Shown: positions 8,641-17,695 of the stretch, in pieces
How positions within the stretch are numbered: position 1 is the first letter of the stretch
How the letters are laid out: each line of letters starts with the position of its first letter
Origin: Chitinophaga pinensis
GTDB lineage: Bacteria; Bacteroidota; Bacteroidia; Flavobacteriales_D; Crocinitomicaceae
NCBI GenBank assembly: GCA_945902745.1
Contig: CAMDNE010000018.1
Coordinates: forward strand, 1 to 57,307
Reading direction: 5' to 3'
Length of the DNA stretch: 57,307 bases
Translations under genes and position numbers: made by a program
Notes under the pieces: generated by a model
What the model saw: only the letters and a program-made list of their open reading frames with translations
Told to the model about the DNA's origin: nothing
The model's database searches: none

Positions 8641-9635
8641 TTACTAAGAAACGGAACCTGTTTCTCTATTTCGTACTCTTTTTGATATTGATTCTTTCAA
8701 TTGTCGGGCATCTTTTTTCAGGACAAATTGATATTTCCTTTTCAGATTATTGCGATTCCATTTTTCACTTTGACCCAGAAAACACGAATCAATTGATTGC
8801 ACGAGAATTTCGAATCCCACGCCTTTCAATGGCAATCATCGCAGGTGCTGGTCTTTCCATTTCTGGAATGTTGATGCAAACATTGTTTAATAATCCTTTG
8901 GCTGGACCTTACGTTCTTGGGATTAATTCAGGTTCAAGTCTTTTTGTTGCGTTCACCATGATGACAGGAATTTCCTTTTTTCAAAGTGATTTTGGAATCA
9001 TTACAAGTGCTTTAATTGGCGCTTTGGTATTTGGATTTATCATTTTAGGCTTTTCGATATTTGTGAAATCGCATATTTCATTGTTGCTTATTGGATTGAT
9101 GCTTGGAAGTTTTACAGGAGCATTAATTTCGGTTTTACAAACCTTTAGCAGTGCACAAGAATTAAAATCCTTCACTATTTGGACGATGGGATCATTACAA
9201 CACGTTCAATTGAGTCAACTTCCGATCATTTCGATCATTTTTATTCTTGGAATTGGCTTGAGTTTATTTTTAATAAAACCATTAAATGTTCTTGTTTTAG
9301 GAGAGAAATCGAGTGAGATTTTAGGCATTCATATCAAAACCATTCGAATTGCAACTATAAGTATCACTGCTATTTTTGCAGGAATTATCACTGCTTTTTG
9401 TGGACCAATTGCATTTGTTGGATTGGCTGTTCCAAATATTGTACGAACAGTTTTTAAAACACAATCGCATGGTAAATTAATCGTTGGGAATATCTTAATA
9501 GGTGCAACATTTTTGGTTATTTCAGATGCAATTATTCAATACTTGGAACAATGGATTCAATTGCCAATAAACGCGTTTACGTCAATTATTGGTGCCCCAT
9601 TACTCATTCTCATCGTTTTAAAAAGGTTAAAATGA
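8637..9635 (+). CDS. FecCD-family ABC transporter permease
   Basis: This inner-membrane permease would move the chelated metal or cofactor delivered by the upstream lipoprotein. The 332-residue protein has the BtuC/FecCD pattern of about ten membrane helices. Near the N-terminus is the family signature RIPRLSMAIIAGAGLSISG followed by MLMQTLFNNPLAGPYVLG. Near the C-terminus are GPIAFVGLAVPNIVR and a final hydrophobic helix. I start it at ATG 8637, which overlaps the preceding stop codon by four bases, not at the TTG two codons earlier. It in turn overlaps the ATPase start by four bases, so all three genes look translationally coupled. Confidence 0.92.
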   Translation: MITKKRNLFLYFVLFLILILSIVGHLFSGQIDISFSDYCDSIFHFDPENTNQLIAREFRIPRLSMAIIAGAGLSISGMLMQTLFNNPLAGPYVLGINSGSSLFVAFTMMTGISFFQSDFGIITSALIGALVFGFIILGFSIFVKSHISLLLIGLMLGSFTGALISVLQTFSSAQELKSFTIWTMGSLQHVQLSQLPIISIIFILGIGLSLFLIKPLNVLVLGEKSSEILGIHIKTIRIATISITAIFAGIITAFCGPIAFVGLAVPNIVRTVFKTQSHGKLIVGNILIGATFLVISDAIIQYLEQWIQLPINAFTSIIGAPLLILIVLKRLK

Positions 9636-10345
9636 TACGATTCAACAAGTGTGAAATAGGTTATAAATCAGTATTGATTCGAATTCCCGAATTGAACTTA
9701 ATAGCTGGAAATATTTATGCTTTAATTGGTGCGAATGGTTCTGGGAAATCAACATTATTAAATACAATAATCAATAAAAAGTCACTTTTAGGTGGAGAAT
9801 TATTCATTGATTCTAAAAGTCACGTTACTTTTTCTGCGAAAGAACTCGCTCAAAAAATCGCTTACGTTGATTCCAAATTTGATGGGGTTGAATTTTTAAC
9901 TGTTGAAGAATATATTAGTCTTGGACGAACACCCTACACAGATGCTTTCGGTCGCATAGGAGAAAAGGATAACCAAGCAATATTAAAAGCAATTGAACTT
10001 TTAAATCTAAATTCATTCAAAGATAAATTTACTGTCAATTTAAGTGATGGGGAAAGACAACTCGTTGCAATTGCTAGAGCTTTGGCTCAAACCACCCCAA
10101 TTATTGTGTTGGATGAGCCAACAGCTTTTCTAGATTATGGAAACAGAATTAAATTGATTCACCTACTTTCTAAAATTGCTCTTGAAGAACAAAAATGCAT
10201 TGTATTTTCTTCTCATGACATTGATTTGTGTTTGGACTATAAAATTCAGATGCTCATTGTCAATCAACAAAATAAAACGATGGAATTATGCCCTTCTGAT
10301 ATTTCTAAAAAAGAGGTTTTAGGAATTGGTTTCGGAATTCAATGA
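9632..10345 (+). CDS. ABC transporter ATP-binding protein (BtuD/FecE/HmuV type)
   Basis: This ATPase would power the FecCD-type permease. From ATG 9632 it has 237 residues: Walker A GANGSGKST at about 33-41, a Q-loop region near 75-90, an ABC signature LSDGE at 137-141 (an Asp where most have Gly), and Walker B IIVLDEP at about 157-163. The H-loop is 'SSHD'. A longer reading frame begins at 9551, but its first 27 residues overlap the permease gene in another frame and do not look like the family. The stop lies 6 bases before the convergent hydrolase gene, leaving no room for a separate terminator. Confidence 0.92.
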   Translation: MIRFNKCEIGYKSVLIRIPELNLIAGNIYALIGANGSGKSTLLNTIINKKSLLGGELFIDSKSHVTFSAKELAQKIAYVDSKFDGVEFLTVEEYISLGRTPYTDAFGRIGEKDNQAILKAIELLNLNSFKDKFTVNLSDGERQLVAIARALAQTTPIIVLDEPTAFLDYGNRIKLIHLLSKIALEEQKCIVFSSHDIDLCLDYKIQMLIVNQQNKTMELCPSDISKKEVLGIGFGIQ

Positions 10346-10351
10346 TGTGAC

Positions 10352-11698
10352 CTAATTCTTAATTATTCGATATTTAATTCCTTCTATCGATAAAAAATAG
10401 ATTCCATTATTCAGAAATCTTATATCAATCGTATCTGATGTTTTAATTGAATCAATGAATTTTCCAAAAACATCAAATAATTCAACAGTCAATATTTCAG
10501 CACTATTTGCTTTTATGGTGACAATTCCATTAGTTGGATTAGGCGAAATAGAATAATTATTGGTAAATTCTTCCAGTCCAACAATTGTATAAACATAAAT
10601 TGTGCTCAAACGAATGCATCCATCTGCATACGTAACTTCAACAGTATAATTACCCGTTAATGTGGGTAAAATCGATATACTGTTAGAATTACTTATAACA
10701 TTACCTTCATAATACCATTGATAACTTATTCCACTAACGGAAGAAATTAGATTTCCAGTGTTTTCTGTAATAACTGGTAATACGTTCTCTGTGCACGTTG
10801 TTTGCCCAATAATCCCAGCCATAGATTGAATATCAGTCATGTACTCATCTTTCGCTGCACAATTATTTCTCAAGTAATAATCCAACCAATTATCTAATAA
10901 GGCATAGGTAGTTTGCTGCTGCTGTGAACGCGTTATTGTTACTCCACTAATGGTTGCTGTTTCACCGAAATCGCAGAAAAAATCTGTTTGAGCAAAATAA
11001 CAATGACCTCCACCTAAAATATTTACAAAAGCTTTACATGACGATGCTAATCCATTGTACATAGGAATATGGTGGTCAATTGGCGGTGTAACGCCGTCTC
11101 CACTGCCAGAAAAAATCAAGGATGGCTTGGTTACTGAAGCAGCAGATGCAATAGAGGAAACGCCATTTGTACTCGATTCAGCAGGTGCCAATCCAATTAA
11201 CGTTTTGAAATTAGTATTTCCATTTGAGGACAATGAATCAGCTGCTAAAAAAGCTGCTCCTCCTCCCATTGAATGGCCCATTAATGCCGTTTCAGGAGCA
11301 ACCGCATTGAATAAAACCGAAGAGCCTAACTGACCTTCATCCTGAATTTTAGTTACTAAATATTGTAAGTCCCAACCGAAATTTTGGTGATCGACAGTTA
11401 AAGCTGATTCAGTTTTTGGGAATACCAAAATGTAACCTAGCGGCGTATAATGCTCCCAAATATTTTGGTATGCACTCCAAGCCATTACAAAACCATGTCC
11501 GAAAACGATTACTGGAAATTGTCCAGATGCAGCGGTTGTATTATTTCCAGCCGTTAAAGAAGGGTAATATATTTCCGTTGCGATTGAGCGGTTAGAACGA
11601 CTAGCATCGATATACGTTATCGTGGTATGCCCAATTTGATACTGAGCATTTAATTGTACAAAACAATTACCTATCAGTAGTAAGAAAAGGTATTTCAT
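10352..11698 (-). CDS. Secreted alpha/beta hydrolase with T9SS C-terminal sorting domain
   Basis: This is probably an extracellular or cell-surface esterase or lipase. The signal peptide is MKYLFLLLIGNCFVQLNAQ. The hydrolase domain (about 20-290) resembles the chlorophyllase/PAF-acetylhydrolase/dienelactone-hydrolase group. It has an oxyanion-hole region PVIVFGHGF (62-70), a nucleophile elbow GHSMGG with Ser143, a likely Asp201 in SGSGDGVTP and a likely His232 in GGGHCYF. A short Ig-like module (about 320-370) precedes a T9SS type A sorting domain with the SISPNPTNG motif at about 380 and the closing strands 'FLNNGIYFLSIEG'. Such proteins cross the outer membrane by T9SS and are anchored to or released from the surface. 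The substrate is unknown. Confidence 0.88.
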   Translation of the reverse strand: MKYLFLLLIGNCFVQLNAQYQIGHTTITYIDASRSNRSIATEIYYPSLTAGNNTTAASGQFPVIVFGHGFVMAWSAYQNIWEHYTPLGYILVFPKTESALTVDHQNFGWDLQYLVTKIQDEGQLGSSVLFNAVAPETALMGHSMGGGAAFLAADSLSSNGNTNFKTLIGLAPAESSTNGVSSIASAASVTKPSLIFSGSGDGVTPPIDHHIPMYNGLASSCKAFVNILGGGHCYFAQTDFFCDFGETATISGVTITRSQQQQTTYALLDNWLDYYLRNNCAAKDEYMTDIQSMAGIIGQTTCTENVLPVITENTGNLISSVSGISYQWYYEGNVISNSNSISILPTLTGNYTVEVTYADGCIRLSTIYVYTIVGLEEFTNNYSISPNPTNGIVTIKANSAEILTVELFDVFGKFIDSIKTSDTIDIRFLNNGIYFLSIEGIKYRIIKN

Positions 11699-11844
11699 AT
11701 TATTTTAATTGATCTTTTAATTACTATTCAATAAACAAATTTTTCTTCGTTTTTGTTTACGAATAAATAATTAGATCTAAAATAAAGAAATTTAGCAAAT
11801 ACATTATGCTTTTTTTTGTCGATTCACAAAGAGATACAAATTTT

Positions 11845-13005
11845 TCACTCCTTAATAAATTTTCCTCGTCTTAAAATGTTTTGTTTAGAATCTAACACAA
11901 CAATATTATACATGCCCTTTTCCAAATTAACGATATCAATTTCTGAACCTGTTACAGAAAGTACATTGGCACCCATTAAATCATAAATTTCTACGTGAAC
12001 GTCTAACTCACTTTGAATAGTTAATATATCGGTCGCTGGATTTGGGAAAAACTCACACGGCACTTTCAATTGCTCCTCAACGCCCACACCCGAACAATTT
12101 GTTAAGACAACATTGTTCGCGCCTGCTGAAGTCATTTTATTAATCGACCAATAACTTGAACCATTTGAATTATAGGAAAAGTAGACATCATTCGATGCTG
12201 CCCAAACTGGGAAATAATAATACGCTCCACCATTTGAAGTAGTGATCTGATTCCAATTTGAGCCATCTAAATCAGCAATTATAATATCCGAACCATTATT
12301 GTACCCTACAAATTCTGTTGTTAGGAAAATAATTTTTGTGCCATCTGGACTAAACGTCAATCCACCTTCCGAAGTACCAAATGAATTTGGCGGGGTAATA
12401 TCCACCCAATTGGAACCATCAGTATTCATTCGGGTATAATGATTATCTGCATTATATCCCATCGAAACATAAATGTAGTTCCCCGTTGGATCATAAATTG
12501 GTGCCGATTGCCAATAAGCTCCAGCTACTTGCGTTATTTGCGTTCTATTGGACCCATCTGAATTCATTGTGAAGATTTCTGGATAGGCGTCTAAATCCCA
12601 TGCTTCAAAAACAATAGTTTGACCAGTTGGTGAAAAATTCGGAAATCCATCATGAACAGAATTGTTCGTTAATTGGATTTGATTTGTCCCATTTGAATTC
12701 ATCATCCAAATTTCTGATGTGGTACTAGCATCTCCTGATTGCCATATCACCTTTGAACCATCAGGACTTTCATGCGCAAATAGGTTATTCACCGAGGTAT
12801 TGGTTAATCGTATCAAATTTGAGACTCCATCAATATCACTTTTATAGATCTCATAGTTTCCTCCTGGACTATGTCGATCTGAAGAGAAATAAAGATTTTG
12901 CCCATCACTTGAAAGCGAGACAAATAAATTATTGCAATTCATACTCGATTGAGCATGCATGAAAACTGTAATAAAAAACGCAGAAAATGTAAAAAGTACT
13001 TTCAT
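11845..13005 (-). CDS. Secreted TolB/PD40-type beta-propeller with T9SS C-terminal sorting domain
   Basis: The signal peptide is MKVLFTFSAFFITVFMHAQS. Residues about 25-300 contain PD40/TolB propeller blades that repeat patterns such as 'SSDGQNLYFSSDR', 'SPDGSKVIWQS', 'SPTGQTIVFEA' and 'SPDGTKIIFLT', alternating with 'NSDGSN' turns. The end is a T9SS type A sorting domain with 'CEFFPNPATDILTIQ' and 'NLEKGMYNIVVLDSK'. It lies 146 bases upstream of the hydrolase on the same strand, so the two cargo proteins may be co-expressed. A minus-strand TAAATTTG (13024-13031) could be its -7 box, but no -33 element is visible. Propellers of this type usually bind proteins or sugars; no catalytic residues can be assigned. 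Confidence 0.85.
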   Translation of the reverse strand: MKVLFTFSAFFITVFMHAQSSMNCNNLFVSLSSDGQNLYFSSDRHSPGGNYEIYKSDIDGVSNLIRLTNTSVNNLFAHESPDGSKVIWQSGDASTTSEIWMMNSNGTNQIQLTNNSVHDGFPNFSPTGQTIVFEAWDLDAYPEIFTMNSDGSNRTQITQVAGAYWQSAPIYDPTGNYIYVSMGYNADNHYTRMNTDGSNWVDITPPNSFGTSEGGLTFSPDGTKIIFLTTEFVGYNNGSDIIIADLDGSNWNQITTSNGGAYYYFPVWAASNDVYFSYNSNGSSYWSINKMTSAGANNVVLTNCSGVGVEEQLKVPCEFFPNPATDILTIQSELDVHVEIYDLMGANVLSVTGSEIDIVNLEKGMYNIVVLDSKQNILRRGKFIKE

Positions 13006-13104
13006 AATTAAATTTTAATAATACAAATTTAAAGTACGTTTCACTTTTCTAAAATGAGATTAATCAGCTCAAAAAATGATGTTTATCACATGATTAAAAT
13101 AATT

Positions 13105-14643
13105 TCAACCCGCCCAGCCTTCTCGATCTAAACTTCTAAACTGTATTGCTTCAGCTAGGTGATTTGATTCGATTTTCTCCGAGTTTTCAATATCAGCAAT
13201 TGTGCGTGCAACCTTTAAAATGCGATCGTAGGCACGAGCAGACAATCCCATTCTATCCATTGCGGTTTTCAAAATAGTTCTTCCCGTTTCATCAATTTTA
13301 CAAAAACTGTCTAAATCATTTTGTGTCATTTGAGCATTACAATGCATTCCTGATCTTTCATGAAATCTTCTTTGTTGAATTTTACGGGTTGCTTCCACCC
13401 TTTTACGAATTTCTTTACTTCCTTCAATAGGAACATCGGTTGTTAGTTCATCAAATGAAACGGGTGTAACTTCTACATGTAAATCAATTCTGTCTAAAAG
13501 AGGTCCTGAAATTTTATTCAAATAACGCTGAACGATGCCAGGCCCGCAGACGCATTGTTTGTCTGGATGATTATAATATCCACATGGACACGGATTCATT
13601 GCGGCTACGAGCATAAAACCAGCAGGATAATCCACTGAGAATTTTGCTCTGGAGATTGTTACACAGCGATCTTCTAGTGGTTGTCGCATTACTTCAAGAA
13701 CTGTGCGTTTATATTCTGGCAATTCATCTAAAAACAAAACGCCGTTGTGAGCGAGTGAAATTTCACCAGGTTGTGGATAACCGCCTCCACCGACAAGTGC
13801 CACATCCGAAATTGTATGATGGGGCTTTCGAAATGGCCGTTGGGTGATTAATCCTTTTTCTCCTTTGATTTTACCTGCGACGCTGTGAATTTTTGTAGTT
13901 TCCAATGCTTCTTCCAAACTCATTGGAGGCAAAATTGTAGAAAGTCGTTTTGCTAGCATCGATTTTCCTGCTCCCGGAGGACCAATCAGAATAACATTGT
14001 GTCCGCCAGCTGCTGCAATTTCAAAAGCTCGTTTGATGTTCATTTGGCCTTTGACATCTTTGAAATCAACTTCAAGTTCTTCGACCATTCGTTCAAATTC
14101 GGCTACAATATTTACAACTGAAGGAACAATTATTTCTTCTCCGTTTAGAAATTTCACCACTTCCATGAGATTATTTACGCCCAAAACATCTAATCCAGCA
14201 ACAACAGCAGCTTCGTTGGCGTTTTCCATTGGAACAATAATTCCTTTGTATCCTTCTTTTTTAGCCTGTAAAGCGATTGGCAAAATTCCTTTCAACGGAT
14301 TAAGGTTTCCGTCTAAAGATAGTTCACCAATTAATATATATTCGGCCAATTTATCGATTACAACTTGTTCGCTAACTGCTAATATTCCAATTGCAATAGG
14401 TAAATCAAATACAGAACCTTCTTTTCGAATATCAGCTGGTGCCATATTAACTGTTATTTCTTTTCCAGGGAATTTTAGGTCATTATTTTTAAAGGCTGCT
14501 TTGATTCTTTGTTGACTTTCTTTTACCGCACTATCTGGTAATCCAACGAGAAAAAAATTTACACCAATTCCAAGATTAACTTCAATTGTGATAGTTGTTG
14601 CATCTATTCCAAAAACGGTGCTACTGTAGGTTTTTACTAACAT
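13105..14643 (-). CDS. comM: YifB/ComM-family Mg-chelatase-like AAA+ ATPase
   Basis: ComM is a hexameric helicase that promotes branch migration during natural transformation; the YifB name is used where this is untested. The 512-residue protein has the family order: an N-terminal Lon-protease-like fold domain without obvious catalysis (about 1-180), a Mg-chelatase AAA+ core with Walker [10 protein letters not shown] (about 220) and Walker B '[11 protein letters not shown]', then the Cys-rich NPCPCGYY segment with CVCGPG. The C-terminal helical domain contains '[17 protein letters not shown]'. It ends about 100 bases from the propeller gene. Whether this organism is naturally competent is unknown. 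Confidence 0.93.
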   Translation of the reverse strand: MLVKTYSSTVFGIDATTITIEVNLGIGVNFFLVGLPDSAVKESQQRIKAAFKNNDLKFPGKEITVNMAPADIRKEGSVFDLPIAIGILAVSEQVVIDKLAEYILIGELSLDGNLNPLKGILPIALQAKKEGYKGIIVPMENANEAAVVAGLDVLGVNNLMEVVKFLNGEEIIVPSVVNIVAEFERMVEELEVDFKDVKGQMNIKRAFEIAAAGGHNVILIGPPGAGKSMLAKRLSTILPPMSLEEALETTKIHSVAGKIKGEKGLITQRPFRKPHHTISDVALVGGGGYPQPGEISLAHNGVLFLDELPEYKRTVLEVMRQPLEDRCVTISRAKFSVDYPAGFMLVAAMNPCPCGYYNHPDKQCVCGPGIVQRYLNKISGPLLDRIDLHVEVTPVSFDELTTDVPIEGSKEIRKRVEATRKIQQRRFHERSGMHCNAQMTQNDLDSFCKIDETGRTILKTAMDRMGLSARAYDRILKVARTIADIENSEKIESNHLAEAIQFRSLDREGWAG

Positions 14644-14792
14644 AAATGGTTGTATTCTGATTAAACATTTATATTAAGATAGTGAAATAGTTGAGTTGTT
14701 TCAAACTATTTTCAAGAAAACTTTACCCCTATAAAACTGATAGTTTAAAGTTTATAACTGATAGGTTTAATTTAAAAATACAGCAAAGAAAA

Positions 14793-14826
14793 AAACCGAT
14801 GTCTTGTGAACATCGGTTTTAATATT
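14793..14826 (-). terminator. Intrinsic terminator of rpmH
   Basis: On the minus strand, AAAACCGATG pairs with CATCGGTTTT around a 9-base loop and is followed by further T residues. It lies about 25 bases beyond the rpmH stop. Confidence 0.75.
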
Positions 14827-14845
14827 TTTGTCAAAACGTTGAAAA

Positions 14846-15004
14846 TTAACGCTTGTGCATTGGCTCTGAAGACACAGTTAGACTTTTTCTTCCTTTACGA
14901 CGACGTGCCGCTAAAACTCTACGACCGTTTTTAGTTGCCATACGACTTCTAAAACCGTGCTTGTTTCTTCTCTTTCTAACTGATGGTTGAAACGTTCTTT
15001 TCAT
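14846..15004 (-). CDS. rpmH: 50S ribosomal protein L34
   Basis: L34 is a very small, basic protein of the large ribosomal subunit. The 52-residue translation starts [20 protein letters not shown] and runs through the family's core [20 protein letters not shown] to end SSEPMHKR. The match to L34 is close to complete. It is transcribed alone here, with a good promoter at 15043-15071 and its own terminator. There is no rnpA or dnaA beside it, so this is not the classic origin arrangement. Confidence 0.98.
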   Translation of the reverse strand: MKRTFQPSVRKRRNKHGFRSRMATKNGRRVLAARRRKGRKSLTVSSEPMHKR

Positions 15005-15042
15005 GATATATTACTTAATTCTGTTGTCAAAAATTCGGATTG

Positions 15043-15071
15043 CAAAGATAGCGTAATTTTCAAAAAAACAA
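15043..15071 (-). promoter_or_regulatory. Predicted promoter of rpmH
   Basis: On the minus strand, TTG (15069-15071, within TTTG) and TATCTTTG (15043-15050) stand 18 bases apart, an excellent fit to the Bacteroidota consensus. The start point would be near 15036, giving a leader of about 32 nt. Confidence 0.7.
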
Positions 15072-15153
15072 ACTCTTTCAAATAAAAAAACTAAAAAAGA
15101 ATCAAAACCCGTTTTTCAGGGTTATTTTTGTAGTCTAAAAATTACAATATAAA

Positions 15154-16980
15154 ATGCTCAGACCAAACAAAGATAAATCAAAAAAAGTCAAACTTACAAA
15201 AGAAAGCATTCAAAAGGCAAAAGGCATTTTCACGTATTTAAAGCCTTATCGTGGGGCGTATTTAATTGGTTGGTTTTTCTTGATTTTATCAACATCTGCT
15301 GGATTACTTTTTCCTTTTTTAATGGGTCAATTATTAGGCGGTGGTTCAACAAGTGCGACACCAACTTCTGCAGCAGATTCAGTTCAATTAATCAATTTAA
15401 AAAACATCAATACCGTAGCGATTGTGCTGTTTATTCTTTTCGGAGTACAATCTGTATTTTCCTATTTCAGAGTAGTGATTTTCACCAATGTTACTGAAAA
15501 TGCTTTACGTGATATTAGGAAATCGGCATTTGACAAGTTGATTTTTATGCCAATGGACTTTTTCAATCAGAATAAAGTAGGTGAATTAACAAGTAGGATT
15601 TCGTCTGATATCACACAACTTCAAGACACCTTAAAAACAACCGTTGCAGAATTCTTTAGACAAGTAGTAATTATTGCTGGTGGTATTGTTTTTCTATTAT
15701 TCCTATCATGGAAATTAGCATTAATCATGCTAGCTACGGTTCCAATTATGGCAATTATTGCTGTATTTTTCGGTCGATTTATTCGAAAACTTTCTAAACA
15801 AGCACAAGATCAAGCAGCTGAATCCAACTCAATTATTGAAGAATCATTAATGGGAATAGCGAATGTAAAATCATTTACCAATGAACATTTCATTCTAAGA
15901 AAATATGGCAAAGCAATAGAAGAAATTCGAGCGTTGAACATAAAGAGTGGTGTTTGGAGAGGATTGTTTATCTCCTTTATTATCTTTTGTTTGTTTGGGG
16001 CAATAGTTTTTATTGTTTGGCAAGGATTATTAATGACACAAGGTCCAAATCCAGAATTATCTTCTCAATCTTTCTTTTCATTTGTCATGTATACCATCAT
16101 GATGGGTGCTTCCATTGGCTCTATCCCGGAACTTTACGCAAGTATTCAAAAATCGATTGGTGCAACGGAAAATTTAATGGATATCATCAATAATCCAAGC
16201 GAAAAACAACTTTTAAAAGGGCAATTAAAGCCTGCTATATTGGGAAATGTTGAATTTCTAAAAGCTGGTTTTTCTTATCCTCAAAGAAGTGATATTTCGG
16301 TTCTTAATGGTATCTCATTTGCGGCTAAATCAAATGAAACAATCGCACTTGTTGGATCTTCTGGATCTGGAAAATCTACAATTTCTTCACTTTTAATGAA
16401 TTATTACACACTCAATTCGGGGAATATTCTTTTTGATGGTGTAGATATTCAAGATATTGATGTCGAATATTTGAGAAGTCAAATGGCCATGGTACCGCAA
16501 GAAGTAATTTTATTTGCAGGAACAATTAGAGAAAATATCAGTTTCGGGAAGACCGAAGCAACAGAAGCTGAAATCATTGATGCTGCTCAAAAAGCGAATG
16601 CATTAGAATTCATTAATTCATTTCCAGAAGGATTAGAAACACAAGTTGGAGACCGTGGAATTCAATTATCAGGTGGACAAAAACAGCGCATTGCTATTGC
16701 AAGAGCGATCATTAAAAACCCTACAATTCTAATATTGGACGAAGCAACATCAGCATTGGATTCAGAATCGGAAAGACTTGTTCAAGATGCTTTAGATAAA
16801 TTAATGGTTGGTAGAACATCTTTTGTGATTGCTCACCGTTTATCTACAATTAAAAACGCGGATAAAATCTTAGTAATTCAAAATGGGAACATCATTGAGA
16901 CTGGTACGCACGATGAATTAATAAAAGACAATGGCGTTTACAATAATTTGGTGGAATTGCAGGGAATTGAGCTGAGTTGA
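15154..16980 (+). CDS. ABC exporter, fused membrane and ATPase domains (MsbA/LmrA type)
   Basis: This is a half-transporter expected to form a homodimer in the inner membrane. It has 608 residues. The six-helix transmembrane domain covers about 30-340, including the family motif 'MPMDFFNQNKVGELTSRISS'. The nucleotide-binding domain (about 360-600) has Walker A GSSGSGKST, Q-loop VPQE, signature LSGGQKQR, Walker B ILILDEATSALDS and H-loop AHRLS. Lipid or multidrug export is typical of the family; the substrate cannot be assigned. A -7 box TATTTTTG at 15123-15130 precedes it, but no -33 element is visible. Confidence 0.93.
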   Translation: MLRPNKDKSKKVKLTKESIQKAKGIFTYLKPYRGAYLIGWFFLILSTSAGLLFPFLMGQLLGGGSTSATPTSAADSVQLINLKNINTVAIVLFILFGVQSVFSYFRVVIFTNVTENALRDIRKSAFDKLIFMPMDFFNQNKVGELTSRISSDITQLQDTLKTTVAEFFRQVVIIAGGIVFLLFLSWKLALIMLATVPIMAIIAVFFGRFIRKLSKQAQDQAAESNSIIEESLMGIANVKSFTNEHFILRKYGKAIEEIRALNIKSGVWRGLFISFIIFCLFGAIVFIVWQGLLMTQGPNPELSSQSFFSFVMYTIMMGASIGSIPELYASIQKSIGATENLMDIINNPSEKQLLKGQLKPAILGNVEFLKAGFSYPQRSDISVLNGISFAAKSNETIALVGSSGSGKSTISSLLMNYYTLNSGNILFDGVDIQDIDVEYLRSQMAMVPQEVILFAGTIRENISFGKTEATEAEIIDAAQKANALEFINSFPEGLETQVGDRGIQLSGGQKQRIAIARAIIKNPTILILDEATSALDSESERLVQDALDKLMVGRTSFVIAHRLSTIKNADKILVIQNGNIIETGTHDELIKDNGVYNNLVELQGIELS

Positions 16981-17000
16981 TTTGATTCCAATTATAGAAA

Positions 17001-17549
17001 ATGATTAAAGGAAAAAAAAGGAAAAAGGCTACTTCGACAAGCTCAGTAACCAATGTTAAACACTACATAAATTTCGACAAGCTCAGTACAGCGCTTTTTA
17101 CGTCATTCTTATTAATGATGTTAGCTTCGTGTTCTACTCAAAAAGCGCCATTAGAAGAATTCAAAAAGTTAACTGGAACCTGGGTTGAAGTGAATGGTGA
17201 TTCTAAATTCACTGAAACATGGACTTGGAAAAACGACACATTATTAACTGGTTCAAGTGTAATGACTGTCGGAAAGGATACTGCATTCTCTGAAAAAATT
17301 GAATTGGTGGCACAAAACGATTCAATCTATTATATTCCTGCTGTTTCCAATCAAAATCATGGAGAAATAATCCGTTTTGGGTTAATTTCCAAAAAAGTAA
17401 ACGAATGGATTTTCGAAAATAAAAAACATGATTTTCCAACACAAATTATTTACAAATTCAAAGAAAAAGACTCCTTGATTGTGGTTGTGAAAGGAACTGA
17501 AAAAGGTCGTAAACAAGAATATATTTTTCGGATGAAGAAAAGGGAATAA
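17001..17549 (+). CDS. DUF6265-like lipoprotein with repeat DNA in its signal region
   Basis: The mature part, from Cys44 on, fits the DUF6265 family pattern: 'LTGTWVEVNGDSKFTETWTW', 'LTGSSVMTVGKDTAFSEKIE', 'NKKHDFPTQIIYKF' and 'VVVKGTEKGRKQEYIFRMKK'. These are small lipocalin-like proteins with no known activity. The lipobox is LASC, but the signal is unusually long, 43 residues. Two copies of the repeat TTCGACAAGCTCAGT lie in this part and encode TSTSSV (residues 11-16) and FDKLS (25-29) in different frames. No other in-frame ATG precedes the hydrophobic segment, so translation must begin at 17001 unless a rare start is used. It lies 20 bases after the ABC exporter gene and may share its transcript. 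Confidence 0.72.
   Translation: MIKGKKRKKATSTSSVTNVKHYINFDKLSTALFTSFLLMMLASCSTQKAPLEEFKKLTGTWVEVNGDSKFTETWTWKNDTLLTGSSVMTVGKDTAFSEKIELVAQNDSIYYIPAVSNQNHGEIIRFGLISKKVNEWIFENKKHDFPTQIIYKFKEKDSLIVVVKGTEKGRKQEYIFRMKKRE
17032..17087. repeat. Two copies of the TTCGACAAGCTCAGT dispersed repeat
   Basis: CTTCGACAAGCTCAGT at 17032-17047 and TTCGACAAGCTCAGT at 17073-17087 are near-identical direct copies 41 bases apart, both inside the start of the lipoprotein gene. The motif is a well-known short repeat of many genomes, often seen translated as 'VPELVEG' in spurious small proteins. Confidence 0.75.
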
Positions 17550-17566
17550 GGTAAAAGGAAGAAGGA

Positions 17567-17585
17567 CCCTTCGACTAACTCAGGG
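17567..17585. repeat. Variant of the same repeat, CCCTTCGACTAACTCAGGG
   Basis: This palindromic form (CCCT..AGGG ends) lies 18 bases after the lipoprotein stop and differs from the internal copies at two central bases. With the two internal copies it brackets the gene. Confidence 0.7.
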
Positions 17586-17628
17586 ACAGAAAAGGAAATG
17601 ATTAAACGGGAAAGAAGGAAAATTAAGG

Positions 17629-17690
17629 AAAAAGGAAGAAGTAAAAAGTAATTTGACTCCATGGAATCTCACTTTTACCTTTTTTACTAC
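17629..17690. repeat. Dispersed imperfect palindrome, copy A
   Basis: A purine-rich left half (AAAAAGGAAGAAGTAAAAAG) is followed by TAATTTG....TGGAATC and a pyrimidine-rich right half (CACTTTTACCTTTTTTAC). The same arrangement recurs at 35405-35481. The halves can pair imperfectly. The element occupies the space between the lipoprotein and the convergent peptide transporter gene. Confidence 0.6.
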
Positions 17691-17695
17691 TGTTA

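Noticed and set aside
17450-17662. Minus-strand frame with SVPELVEG
   Set aside because: It is the translation of the TTCGACTAACTCAGGG repeat and copy A of the dispersed palindrome.
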